DNA from: Rhinopomastus cyanomelas | Lineage: Eukaryota; Chordata; Aves; Bucerotiformes; Rhinopomastidae | Reading direction: 5' to 3' | DNA: 64,000 bases | NCBI GenBank assembly: GCA_013400115.1 | Contig: VXBP01001832.1 | Span: 310,001-374,000 of the forward strand | In this document: in pieces, positions 40,501-52,500 of the stretch | Numbering within the stretch: the stretch's first letter is position 1 | Layout: each line of letters starts with the position of its first letter | The notes under the pieces: model-generated | Told to the model about the DNA's origin: nothing | Seen by the model: only the letters and a program-made list of their open reading frames with translations | Database searches by the model: none | Translations under genes and position numbers: made by a program

Positions 40501-43500
40501 CGGTGCCTAAAATTAATGAAATGTAATTCAGACACGTAGATGTAGTTCAATAGCTATAGAACACTTGCTAAGTAATTGCATTCACTTAAAAACTGTGCAA
40601 AATGACGAATTCTGTAGTTACAGGTTTGAAGACAAAGGTTCCTTAAGTTGGCAGCATTTGTCATGTCAGATAAACAACAGAGGTGAACAGTTCAATACTT
40701 AAAAGCTTAAAAACAACAACTCATATCTATTCCCTATCTGCAGGAGAGAAACTTCCAGGAACTGGTCTCAATATTATTACCCAGTGGATTAGTGGCTTTC
40801 AGAAATGAAAATAAAACACACAGAATCACAGAATCACTCTGGGCTGGAAAAGACCCCTGGGATCATGGAGTCCAACCATCTACCCTACCTTACAAGTTCA
40901 CCCTTAAACCATATCCCTCAACACCTCATCCAAACAATCCTTAAACACACCCAGGGACAGCAACTCAACCACCTCCCTGGGAATTCCATTCCAGTGCTTG
41001 ACCATCCTTTCTGTGAAAAAATTCTTCCTAATATTTAGTCTAAACCTACCCTGTTGTAACTTGAACCCATTCCCTCTTGTTCTATCACTAATCGCTTGTG
41101 AGCAGAGACGTGCACCAACTTCTCCACAAAGTCCCTTCAGGTAGCTGTAGAAAGTATCACAGTATCACAGTATNGGGGCAGAATGACCTCCCTGCTCCTG
41201 CTGGCCACACCATTCCTGATGCAGGCCAGGATGCCATTGGCCCTCTTGGCCACCTGGGCACACTGCTGGCTCATGTTCATGCGGGTATCAATCAGCACCC
41301 CCAGGTCCCTTTCTGTTTGGCTGCTCTCCAGCCACTCCGACCCCAGCCTGTAGCTCTGCATGGGATTGTTGTGGCCAAAGTGATGAGGTCTCCTTTCAGC
41401 CCCAGCAATTTCAGTCCTTCCTCATAAGGTTTATTCTCCAGGCCCTTCACCAGCTTAGTTGCCCTCCTCTGCACCCGCTCCAGCACCTCCACATGTCTCT
41501 TGTATTGAGATGCCCAAACCTGGACACAATACTTAAGATGTGGCCTCACCAGTGTAGAGTACAGGGGGACAATAACATTCCTACTCCTGCTGGCCACACT
41601 ATTTATAATACAAGCCAGGATGCCATTGGCCTTCTTGGCCACCTGGGCACACTGCTGGCTCACATTCCTCTTCCTGTCAACTAGAACCCCCAGGTCCCTC
41701 TCTGTCAGACAGCTCTCCAGCCACACCTCCCCAAGCCGGTAATGCTGCAGGGGGTTGTTGTGGCCCAAGTGCAGGACCTGGCACTTGGCCTTATAGAAGG
41801 TCCTGCCATTAACATTGGCTCATCGCTCTGATCTATCCAAGTCTCTCTGAAGAGCCTCCCTACCCTCTTGCAGATGAACACTCCCACCTAACTTGGTGTC
41901 ATCTGCAAACTTACTAATGACACACTCTTACCTTACCAAGATCATCAATGAAGATGTTGAACAGAGATTGTCCCAACACCGAGCCCTGAGGCACAGCTCT
42001 TATGACAGGCTGCCAGGAACACTGTTTCCCTCACTGGCTTCCTTTAATCTTTCACTATACATTCCTTGTAAAAACTCTATGTGATGTTGCTTGTTATTCG
42101 CTATAGAGAGAAGAGGTTATTTCCCCCACTAAAGGAAATGGATGTCATCATAAAATCAGAGTGTCAATGGAATGCAAAGGAAACAAGGCGGTCACTGTAG
42201 AATGGTGATCTGCACTTATGTCCTGTACCACGTACAGACACTTCAGTGTGTCTTCATTGCTTCATTTATAGAACAGGATGGTTCAAAGCACTAAGCTATG
42301 CCTCCAAGATGATTTTGCCTTTCCTCTTGGCTGGGCCACATACTTTCAGTGCTGGGGTCAGTCTCGTTCACATTTTTATCAATGATCTGGATGAGGGGAT
42401 TGAAGGCACCCTCAGCAAGCTTGCAGATGATGCCAAGAGGAGTGGGTGTGTCCATCTACTGGAGATTAGGACAGCTCTGCGGAGGGACCTGGCCAAGCTG
42501 GATCGATAGGCTTAGGTCAGTTGTTTGAGGTTTAATAAGGCAAAATGCTGGGTCCTACTCTTTGATCACAACAGCCCCCTGCAGCTACGGGCCTGGAGCA
42601 GACTGGCTGAAGAACTGCTAAGAGGAAAAGGATCTGGGGGTTGTTGACTGGCAGTGGCTGAATAGGAGCCAGCAGGGTGCCCAGGTGACCAAGAAGGCCA
42701 ACAGCATCATGGCCTGCACCAGCAATAGTGTGGCCAGAAGGATCAAGAAAACTATCATCATCCATGCTCATCACTAGTGAGGCCTCATCTTGAGTATTGT
42801 GTCTAGCTTTGGCCCCTCAATACAAGAAGGACATTGAGGTACTGGAGTGGGTCCAAAGAAGGGGAATGAATCTGGTGAAGGGCCTGGAGGACAGGTGTCA
42901 CGGAGAGAGGCTGAGGGAACTGGGAGGTTGAGGAGAGACCTTATTGCTGTTTACATCTATGTCAAAGGAGGTTGTAGAGGTGAGGAGGTTGGTATCCTCT
43001 CCCAAGACACCAGCAATAGAACAAGAAGATATAGACTCAAGTTGTGCCAGGGGAGGGTTAGATTGGACATCAGGGGAAGTTTCCTCTCTGACAGAGTGGT
43101 CAGGGGTTGGAACAGGCTGCCCAGGGAGGTGATGGAGCTGCTGTCCCTGGAGGGGTTCAAAAACTGAGTAGATGTGGCCCTGGGAACAGAGTTCAGTGGG
43201 CAGGGTGGGGTTGGGTTGATGGTTGGACTGGCTGATCTAGTAGGTCTCTTCCAACCTTAATGATTCTATGACACTGTGACTTTAATTTCCCTACTCTGTT
43301 CCCGGCAGCAAAATTATAGCAAGAGTCTTCCTTTTTTTCCATCTTTATCTGTCCCATCAATTTAGACTGGAAAAATGTGGGGTTAGGGACTAGCTTTCAT
43401 GGTGTCTTGATCTTGTCTGGAGTTTCTGCATGTTCTGTAGCCCTGAAGAATCCAAGTACTCTCACAGTCATTTTCAGCCCATGCTGAAGGAACTGTTTCT

Positions 43501-46500
43501 GACTGTTCCCTAGGATGCCAAACTATTGCATTAACATATATAATGCAAATCATTAATTATAGCTGTAGAAAACCAAATTTACAAGGAGGAAGACTGACCC
43601 ATGGACAAATGAAGGTACCAGGAGTGCTGAAATATTTAAACATAGTTTAAAAAAAAGATAATAGTGCCAAGAAATGAAGTTTAAAAATTTTGGCAGAGAT
43701 AGAATGAGATAGCCCCAGTGGGGGCTTCCAGTTCTCATCACTCTGTACACTGCTGCTGTCTTCTTAGTTTGCTTTGTTTAAAAGGTTTCTCAAGGATTAG
43801 TTCTAGCATCTTAGTCAATACAACAGCAACCAAACCTAAGGCTATGTGGCCACCATACCATCACCCACTCCACATACATATTTTTGCCAAGCTATAGGCA
43901 ATGTACTCGACCTGCAATTAAAACAGCATCAATACAAAGAGTGTTGGTATTTAATGAGTGTTTTGATTGTCCCGTGAAGAGAAATGTCTTCTAGCTCCAA
44001 GGAAACGTCTGTATGTTAAGTAGTCACCACTGTGGGGGGAATGTTTTTTCCTTACTCTGTTTTACATTTTCCACTCTGTCATATCCTTGGACTTTGGCTT
44101 TGAAAAGAAGCAATGCAACAGGCATTCTTTATTGATTAGCTGGTAAATAAAGTGGTTTCTTTGATGTGCGGCATCTTTGTTTTCTGTACAAATTGCATTA
44201 TTCTGACTCCCTGTAGAAACAGCTCCATGTGGTTGGCATTAACATAAACCCAGTTTTGTTAGCTGTTCATCTGGCATCATCATCTCAATATATATAAAGC
44301 TAAAGCTTGTGCAGAAAATCCCATGGTCCCCCTCTATGACGGAAATCAATTGCAGCACAAATTTTACTTAGAACACACCTTTCGCCAAATTCTCCAAGCT
44401 GTACTTAGCTAATAAAGTGTTGTGAAATTGCCATCTCCACTTCCTCCCGCCTTTCTCCCTTTCTAATTGCACTACAAAGGCTCTTCATCCCAATTAGTTT
44501 TGATTGGGAATGTGCAGTCTTTTGGCTCTGCTTCCTTTGCATGACAAACCCAACTAGAAGGGCATGACAAGCACAGCTGTGATTTTCCGTTCATGGAATG
44601 GGAATGAAAAAAACCTTCCTCCTCCACTAGTAGCCAACAGGAAACCTGCAGACAAGAGGAGTATGTTCTGCCATTCACCTTCCTGCGCTGGATCTGGCCT
44701 CGGGCCACGCAACTGGCAGAGCCAGACACTTTGCCAGTTTCAGCAACCAAAAAGAGACAAGAGGGAAGAGGGGAAAGGAAGAAGAGCTCATTTCCATGCT
44801 CTGTGTGATCCTAAGTGTCACAAATAAGTAGGAATGGGTAGAGGGACACCCTGCAAGAAGTCACATATCACAGAAGGAGGATTATGGAGAAGAACACAAC
44901 CTCCTTTGCAAGATGACTTTTGAAATGTAAAGATGATCAAGGCTGATCAGTGACTGAGTAATAAGTCTCCCCTCAGTGTCAATCTACTGCATTCTCCATC
45001 ACCACTTACGCTTCCCAGACATGCAATGCTCCTTAGCTATACCAGAGTTATTTGAGGTCTGATCATACTAATTCTTTCCTTTGGACCTCTGTTTTCTTTT
45101 CCAAGTGTAGAAAGTCCTTCACTGAAAATGTGCTCAGCAATACAGAGTCCAGCAGTGACACAATAAATGCTTTGAAGAAGATAGGATCAGGTTTTCTTCA
45201 TTTGTCTATTCATTACTTTAACAAACTTCCAGAATGTGCTTTAGCCAAGGCTAACCATGCCTTGGAGGTCAAGGCTTTCACCTGTTTCTAACGCACACAG
45301 GAAGCTGACTAGAGGTTTCTCCTGGCCTCACACTCCCTCTCTTGCAGTTTCTAGCCATTAACAGTATAAAAGACATGACTAAATTATGAAGTCAAACAAT
45401 AAATTTAGTACTCATATTTTCTGACCTCCCTGCAGTGACCCCGATATATGGACAAAAGTCATCTCCCTCTGCCACTGTAAATCCACTGAGATTAAATTAT
45501 TTCAATTTCTCCACTGCATTCAGAGTTATTCAGCAAAATTTTTATCCAGTGACAAAATCACTATTGACCTCAAGTGAAAGCGTGGCTGGGACACCAGGTT
45601 ACGATAACACAGTAAATGAGGGAAGGCCTTGTTGCTCCTTCATGTCTTGTAACTGCCAGGATGATGCACAGGTCATGTCTGCATAATGAACTGTAGGAAT
45701 GCAGAAAGGCTTTTTTTTTCAGAAATACTGAAAATACTTTAAAACCAGCTAACACTGGGAGTGATACCACTGTAGCATGAGCAACAGACAACAGCACTCT
45801 GCTCCAGGCTGCTGCGTATTCACCACTTTCTGGACCTCAGCACACCACTTTCATGTTAGCTTATGGAAGCTGAAATCACACCTTTGAATTGTCCTCTGGA
45901 CCATCCCTTATCCTTTTCATACATCAGCTCTGCCTGCAAAAATGAAGATCACTCCCTGCCTTTAAGCACTGTTCTGTGGGTACATTATTAGAATTCGCAA
46001 TGTGCTGAGATATTTCTGTGCTGAGGATCTTTGACAGATACCTCTCCAATCCCCCAAAGGTACTTACCTTTCAGCTTTTCCCCAAACATAGTAAGGAAGA
46101 CAGTGAAGTTAATAGGACCTGGCGCCTCCTTCACCATTTCTTCAAGCTCTTCATTCTTGACATTCAGACGACCTGCAGCAAAGATCATTTTTCATAATAA
46201 ATCATAAATTGTGTTTCAAAAAACGATTCCTATTCATCTCCTCCCACTGGGGAGCTCAAGACTCTGTGTGACTTTGCTCATAACATGGTAGAACACAACT
46301 CCAGAATACTCCAGTGTAAAACAAATTGGCAGAGATGTCTCTGAGATCAAAGGGTGACTAAAGGAGTTAGAAGGATAGATAACACAGACGTGGCCAGCAG
46401 TGGGCCAAAGAAGGGGCATTTCCAAACAAACTGGGCTACATTTCTGGGGTTTTTACCTCAGGGGAGTTCCAAGCCCCAGTGACATTACTGCATCAGAGTT

Positions 46501-49500
46501 CAAAGTGGCTGAAGTGAATGTAAGGTCTGTCTTTGCCCTCCTGTATAGTGCAGTGCCTTTTCTCAGTAGTCAGATCCCTTTCTCATCCTTATGCAGTCCC
46601 ACTGGTGAAAACGTAGGCCCTGGCAACCCCGGTAAACTGAGTGGTAATTTGCTGTGACGGTACCTTATAGGCACTGAAAGGCCGCACTGAACAGGAAAGA
46701 CACCAGAACTAGGCCTTAAGAAATAAATATTTGAGGGTAACAGTAGCTACAGGCCAAAGTTTGCAAACGTCACTGTCACAATAAAGAGTTTGGGAGCTTC
46801 TGCTCTTTGCGCCGACTCTACTGGCATCTGATTCCACCCTGGGGAGCACTAAAGATCCTTATCAAACCCATTTTAATAAGATCCAGATGGCAAAAGCCTA
46901 AATGCCTACATCGCTGTTCAAGCCCTAAACGTTGCAACAAGAGTACAATTCCAGGTTTAGGATCATGAGCATTTTGATTTTTCCTTTCCTTGGGAAGATT
47001 TGCTTCATCTGTGTGATATTATCAGGGTCGTGGCACGCATGGACTGGACAACAGCTAATCCCGTGAAAGCACGCAGCACAGAGCCTAGCATGGAGTCCTA
47101 CTTCTGTGTGGGCAGCGGGCAGCCAGGCCATGACAGCAGCCTTAACTTGCTTGGTATTGCATGGCTCCAGATGAAAACGCTTGAGAAGCCTGGATTCAGA
47201 GGCAAATCAGAAATGCCTGGCATGGACCCCTGCTTGGGTGGGCTTTTTATGAAATAGTCACAGGGGAGGGATCAGTGCCTTTGGAGACCTGCCAGCTGCA
47301 CAGCTCTCGTGCACCCAACAGCGAGTCCCTGAGAGGCCTTCATTCCAGTTCTGAAAGAGGCTGCTCTGGAGACTTGCCAGCTGGAGCTATGTAGTAAGAC
47401 AGAAACTACCATAAAGGAGAGAGATTAAACTGAGCAGGTTTCCTGTCGCTTCCTGTGCATCTCATTACTTGCTCCGCTGCTTTCTAAGACAAACTTTCCT
47501 TACGCACTTCAAATTCAAACTGCATTTCTTTGAAGTGCGTCCTTGTCACTGCTGGCTTACCCAGTGCAGCAAACGTGTCTCGCAAGTCCGCTTTGTCAAT
47601 AAAGCCGTCCCTGTTCTGATCCATGATGGTGAAAGCCTGTTGGAAGGAAAAGGGGAACATACTGCTATGGCCCTGTTGTACTGGACAGTGCTACAACCAC
47701 ACAGACCAGTCCGGGGGACTGCCTCATGCCTTTTTACTGATTCACCCACGTCAGGCCACATCATTGCACTTTCCTCACTTTCAACAGGTCGCTGTATCTT
47801 GGCAAGGGCCTTAATTAAACCCACCCAAACTTCTTTCTACTAAATTAATGCTCGGTACATCATGTAGCTGGGCCGAAGCCAGTGTTGGCAGCTCTAGCCA
47901 TTCCAGCCCTAATCCATAAAAGTTTGAATTAGGGATGCTTTAGTCAGGGAGGATTTAGTCAGTGGTTACTCTGTGTGTTTTATACCTTTCCCATACATCA
48001 TTCCTTTGTGCAGCTATCTTGTTCTAAAACATGGAATTACCGTAGATATCTCTCTGCTGTCAAACTAAAGTCAATTTTTTCTGGGCCTTAAAATGATTCA
48101 TCACACAGTGAACTTTCAAAGGAATGAAGAAATAGAGGTTCCATAGCTTTACTTTATTCAAAGTTTGTTTCCCTTTCCAATAAATTGTATCCGGTGTGGA
48201 CTCACCTCAACCTTAAATACTTCTCAACAGGCAAAATTTAACTTTTGACAGAAAACAAACCCAGTTATTTTCTGATTTTCAGCAGACACAGAATTTATGT
48301 ACTCTAACCGTTATCTGCCATGCCACCTATCGATCTATCTATCTATCTATCTATTGTATATATCTATTGTATCTATCTATCATATCTAGACGATTGGGTA
48401 GTGAGGTGGATCATGAACTGGCTGCAGAACAGAAGCCAGAGGGTAGTGGTTAATGGGACAGAGTCTAGATGGAGGCCTGTATCTAGTGGAGCCCCCAAGG
48501 GTCGGTACTGAGACCAGTCCTATTCAATCTATTAATTAATGACTTGGATGAGGGATTAGGGTGCACTGTCAGCAATTTTGCTGATGACACAAAGCTGGGT
48601 GGTGTCGCCGACACCCCAGCAGACTGTGCTGCCATGTAGTGGGACCTGGACAGGCTGGAGAGCTGGGCAGAGANNNNNNNNNNNNNNNNNNNNNNNNNNN
48701 NNNNNNNNNNNNNNNNNNNNATCCTATCCACCTATCTATCCTATCTACCTATCTATCCTATCTACCTATCTATCCTATCTACCTATCTATCCTGTTAGTG
48801 TGTCTGACTATTTTCTGGCTTCACACTTTTAATGTTTCATTGATTTTGAAAGATTTAATCATCTGAAATTCCCCTGGTCACACTGTGGGGAGTATTTCAG
48901 AAGCAGGCCTGTCTCAGAAGCTCTGACGTGCACATCAATGTGAGAATGTATCTTTACAATGACCAGGAATTATTCTTACTTCAGTGGTATGACCAACAAT
49001 AGTCTCCTGAGAATACATTTACTCCATTGCAACTACTGTAACTTGCAGAGTTTTAAGGTCTACTGCTCTACTGGGTGCACTTCTTTCTGTGATCATATTA
49101 TATCAACACATTTTCACGAAGTTTTACCTCCAGGTTCATGCAAAGCACAACTGCTCTCATTCCAGTTTTTCCATGTGATTACTTCTAGCATGAACATTCA
49201 TGGCATTTCATTTACCTACTGGACCACCACCTTATCAAAAACAGAGCCAAATATTTTAGAGCAGCTTTCCTTCCTCTTGTGAGGGTTTGCTGTAAATGGT
49301 GATCTCCACAATTTGGAAGCAAAATAAAATCATAAAATCATCAAGGTTGGAAAAGACCTTCAAGATCATCAAATCCAACTGTCCACCCTGCAGCTCTGAA
49401 CCACTAAACCATCTCCTGGAACACCCTGTCTTCCCAGTTTTTTAACACGTCCAGGGACGGTAACTCTACACTCTCCCTGGGCAGTCTGTTCCAAGGCCTC

Positions 49501-52500
49501 ATCACCCTTTCTGGGAAGATGTTTTTCCTAAGATCCAATCTGAACCTCCCCTGGCACATCTTGACCCTATTTCCTCTTGTCTTATTGTTAGTCACTAGGG
49601 ACAAGAGACCAACATCCATCTCACTAAAACTTCCCTCCAGGTAGTTGTAGAGAGCAGTGAGGTCTCCCCTCAGCCTCCTCTTCTCCAACCTGAAAATTCC
49701 CAGCTCACTCATCCCCTCATCATTAGGCCTGTCCTCCAGCCCCTAACCAGCCCAGTTGCCCTTCTCTGCCCCATCTCCAGCACCTCTATGTCCTTCCTGT
49801 ACTGCGGTGCCCAAAACTGTCCCCAGTACTCAAGGTGCAGCCTCACCAAAGCCAAGTGTAGGGTCAGGATCACCTCCTTGGTCCTGCTGGCCACACTATG
49901 ACTGGCCACACCTGGGCACACTGCTGGCTTCTGTTCAGCCACTATTAATCAATACACCAGCCAAAACCACAGATATGATTAAGAAAAAACCCATCTGTTC
50001 TATTAAAGCAGATGAGGAATCAAGGAAGGGTTACAAACAAGACCTATGGCATTCACTAGCCATGATGGGAGACTCTAGAAGACAGCAGAATAGTGACTGA
50101 CCTCTTTGAACTCCTGGATCTGGGTTTGTTCAAACATAGAGAATACATTGGAACCACCTTCTATCTTCTTCTTTGCCTTTTTTGGAGCCTGCAATGCAAA
50201 TAAGAAGATAAAATAGATTGGTTTGCCAGTTGGACACCCACAGAAACTAATTCCTCCTTTAACAGAAGGTAAAACATACGCTCAAGTAATACAGGTGGAT
50301 TGTGTTTGGTTAAGACAAGGTTTTTAATTCAATCTACACAATGTATGTATATCTAAATAGGATTTTTAAGTGCTGCTTTCATAACAGATGACTTTCTCTC
50401 TAAGGATTTTTGCCATTTCCTTGCCTTGGCCTGGAACCTGATAGCTCAGATAAACAAGGTCAGCTCATCTCTGTGCTGCCTTAAAATAGATGAGGGACCC
50501 AGAGGGTGACAGAACATCACAGCTGGTCCACTGCTTCTTTACCCTAGGAACTGCCTGTTCCTTGGATAGAGTCACCTATGCTAGACCATTCAATGTGGCA
50601 TACTACCTGCCTTTCTGCACTGGCCTTTCAGAGTTCTATACTACAGCAGAAGGAATGTAAGCTTACAGAGTCACTTGGATATATAAACTAAAATTCCTAA
50701 TCTGCTGTTCTCAGGAAAGCGAGCATTGTTCCAACCACGAGGCAGGACCCTGCACCTGGCCTTGTTGAACCTCATTAGTTTCCCCTGGGCCCACCCCTTC
50801 AGCTTGTCCAGGTCCTTTTGTATGACCTCCCATCCCTCTGGCTTCTTGACAGCATTGGTCAGCTTGGTGTCATCTGTAAACTCACTGAGGGTGCACTCCA
50901 TCCCACTATTTATGTTATTGATAAAAATATTAATCGGTACAGACCCCTGTGGGAACCACTTGCCATTGTTCTCCATCTGGACTTCAAGACATTGACCACT
51001 ACCATCCAACCAATTCCTTATCTGGTGAACATTCCACCCATCAAATCCACAAGTCCCCAACTTGGTGAGTGGGATATTGTGGGAAACCATGTCAAAGGCC
51101 TTGCAGAAGTCCAGACAGATAAGATCCATAGCCTGTCCCTTGTCCACTGATGTAGTCTATTCCCTTCCTTGTCTGATTTCTTACCCTTGGAGACAGAGAT
51201 CTCTTGTCATGTATGCAAAGTGCCCTTAGAGATCTGCCAGCTCTATTCTATTCTCTTGTCCCTCAGGACTGTTTCCCAGAGGGTCCTATTGACTAACTCC
51301 CCAAAAAGCTGGAATTCTGCTTTTTCTGAAATTCAAGGTCCTGACTTTGCTCCTTGACTGATTAGTACCGCAAATTCCAACAGCTCAGGCTACCTCCAGT
51401 CTTGACATGATGAGCTCACCTTCACTGATGACCAGTGGATCAGGTACTGCATCCCCTCCAGTAGGAGTGTCTACCTCTTGTCTTAGGTAGTTGTCAATGA
51501 GGCCATCTAGGAGCCTCCTGGATTGCCTACTGCTCGCTGTGGTCCTTTTCCAGCAAATGTCAGGGTGGTTGAAGTCCCCCAGCAGGAAAAGAGCCTGAGA
51601 GCATGATGCCTCCTGTAGCTGGAGTAGGAAATCTTCATGAGCGCTTGATTGGGAGGTCTCTAGTAGGCTTCAACCATAAGATTCGCCCTGTTGCTTTGAT
51701 CTCTAATTTCTACCCATTAGATTTTTACTTGTTCCTTTGCTTGTAACTTAGGGACATCTCCTCACATTCAATCAATTTCTTAACACAGAGGTCAACACCA
51801 CCACCCCTCCTTCCTCTCCTGTCCCTTATGAACAGCCTGTACCCACCAATAGCCACACCCTAGTCATAGGATTGGTTTCATCATGTTTCAGTAATGGCCA
51901 CTATGTCATAGCCTTCCCACTGCACAGTAGCTTTCAGCTCCTGTTGGTTGCCCATGCTGTGTGTGTTTGAGTAGAAGCACTTCAGCTGGGCAGAGGGCTG
52001 TGTCCCCTTTCCAGAGAAACACCCCATAATTCCCTTAAGGTGTTTGCCTTTTGGAAAGGCCCTGCATGAAGACTCAGGAACTATAAAGGAAAACTATGTC
52101 ATTTCCTACTCACACAGAGATGTTTGGAAGTCTGCTCTGACTGAACCAACACTGACTGAACAGATCTTTCTTATATAGGAACAACCTCTACCCTTGGGGA
52201 CAGTCCATACTCTTGTACCACCCCATGACATTTCACAACACCACCTCACTTGCCCATGCAATTTTAATATTTAGGGTAGTAATCTTAAATGAAAGAGTGG
52301 GCCTGCTTTGATAGCTCTGTAGTCTGAAGACTGAGACAGAAAAGATTGGGGGAAGAGTCACAAAAGCGTCCAAGAATCTAATAGTTGCTGAAAATCAGTC
52401 AGAACTAGACTTCATAATTTATCCTTTATGCAAGAGCCCAAGCAGCTTGCCTGAGACAACACGGTTCTTGTCTGTAGTAAAGAACAAAATCTGTGATTCC

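Larger units (their letters stand above)
40816..42025 (-). mobile_element. CR1 LINE, interrupted by a second CR1
   Basis: The outer copy begins with its 3' tail (ACACACAGAATCACAGAATC), runs through the ORF2 end to GTAGCTGTAGAAAG at 41154, and resumes at TGATGAGGTCTCC (41381). It continues through the C-terminal ORF2 region (LVRPHLKYCVQVWASQYKRH on minus) into reverse-transcriptase sequence near 42025. The resumption point is exactly where the CR1 consensus continues, which shows that 41155-41380 is an insertion. Confidence 0.92.
40507..46067 (-). other. MYL10: Intron 4
   Basis: This 5.6-kb intron contains two CR1 copies arranged in opposite orientation (40816-42025 minus, 42349-43280 plus), the first with a nested insertion and a single N. 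From about 43281 to 46067 it is unannotated DNA with no recognised exon. Confidence 0.85.
47637..50101 (-). other. MYL10: Intron 2
   Basis: This 2.5-kb intron contains a tetranucleotide repeat, a CR1 fragment, a run of 47 Ns and a minus-strand CR1 3' segment (49326-49950). Its donor is GTCAGT and its acceptor CAACAG. No additional exon is evident. Confidence 0.85.

Noticed and set aside
41292..41768. 158-codon minus-strand frame resembling a real protein
   Set aside because: It is CR1 ORF2 sequence running across the edge of a nested insertion, so it is not a host gene.
50671..51147. 158-codon minus-strand frame with reverse-transcriptase motifs
   Set aside because: Part of a decayed CR1 element with stops elsewhere in the same copy; annotated as a mobile element.
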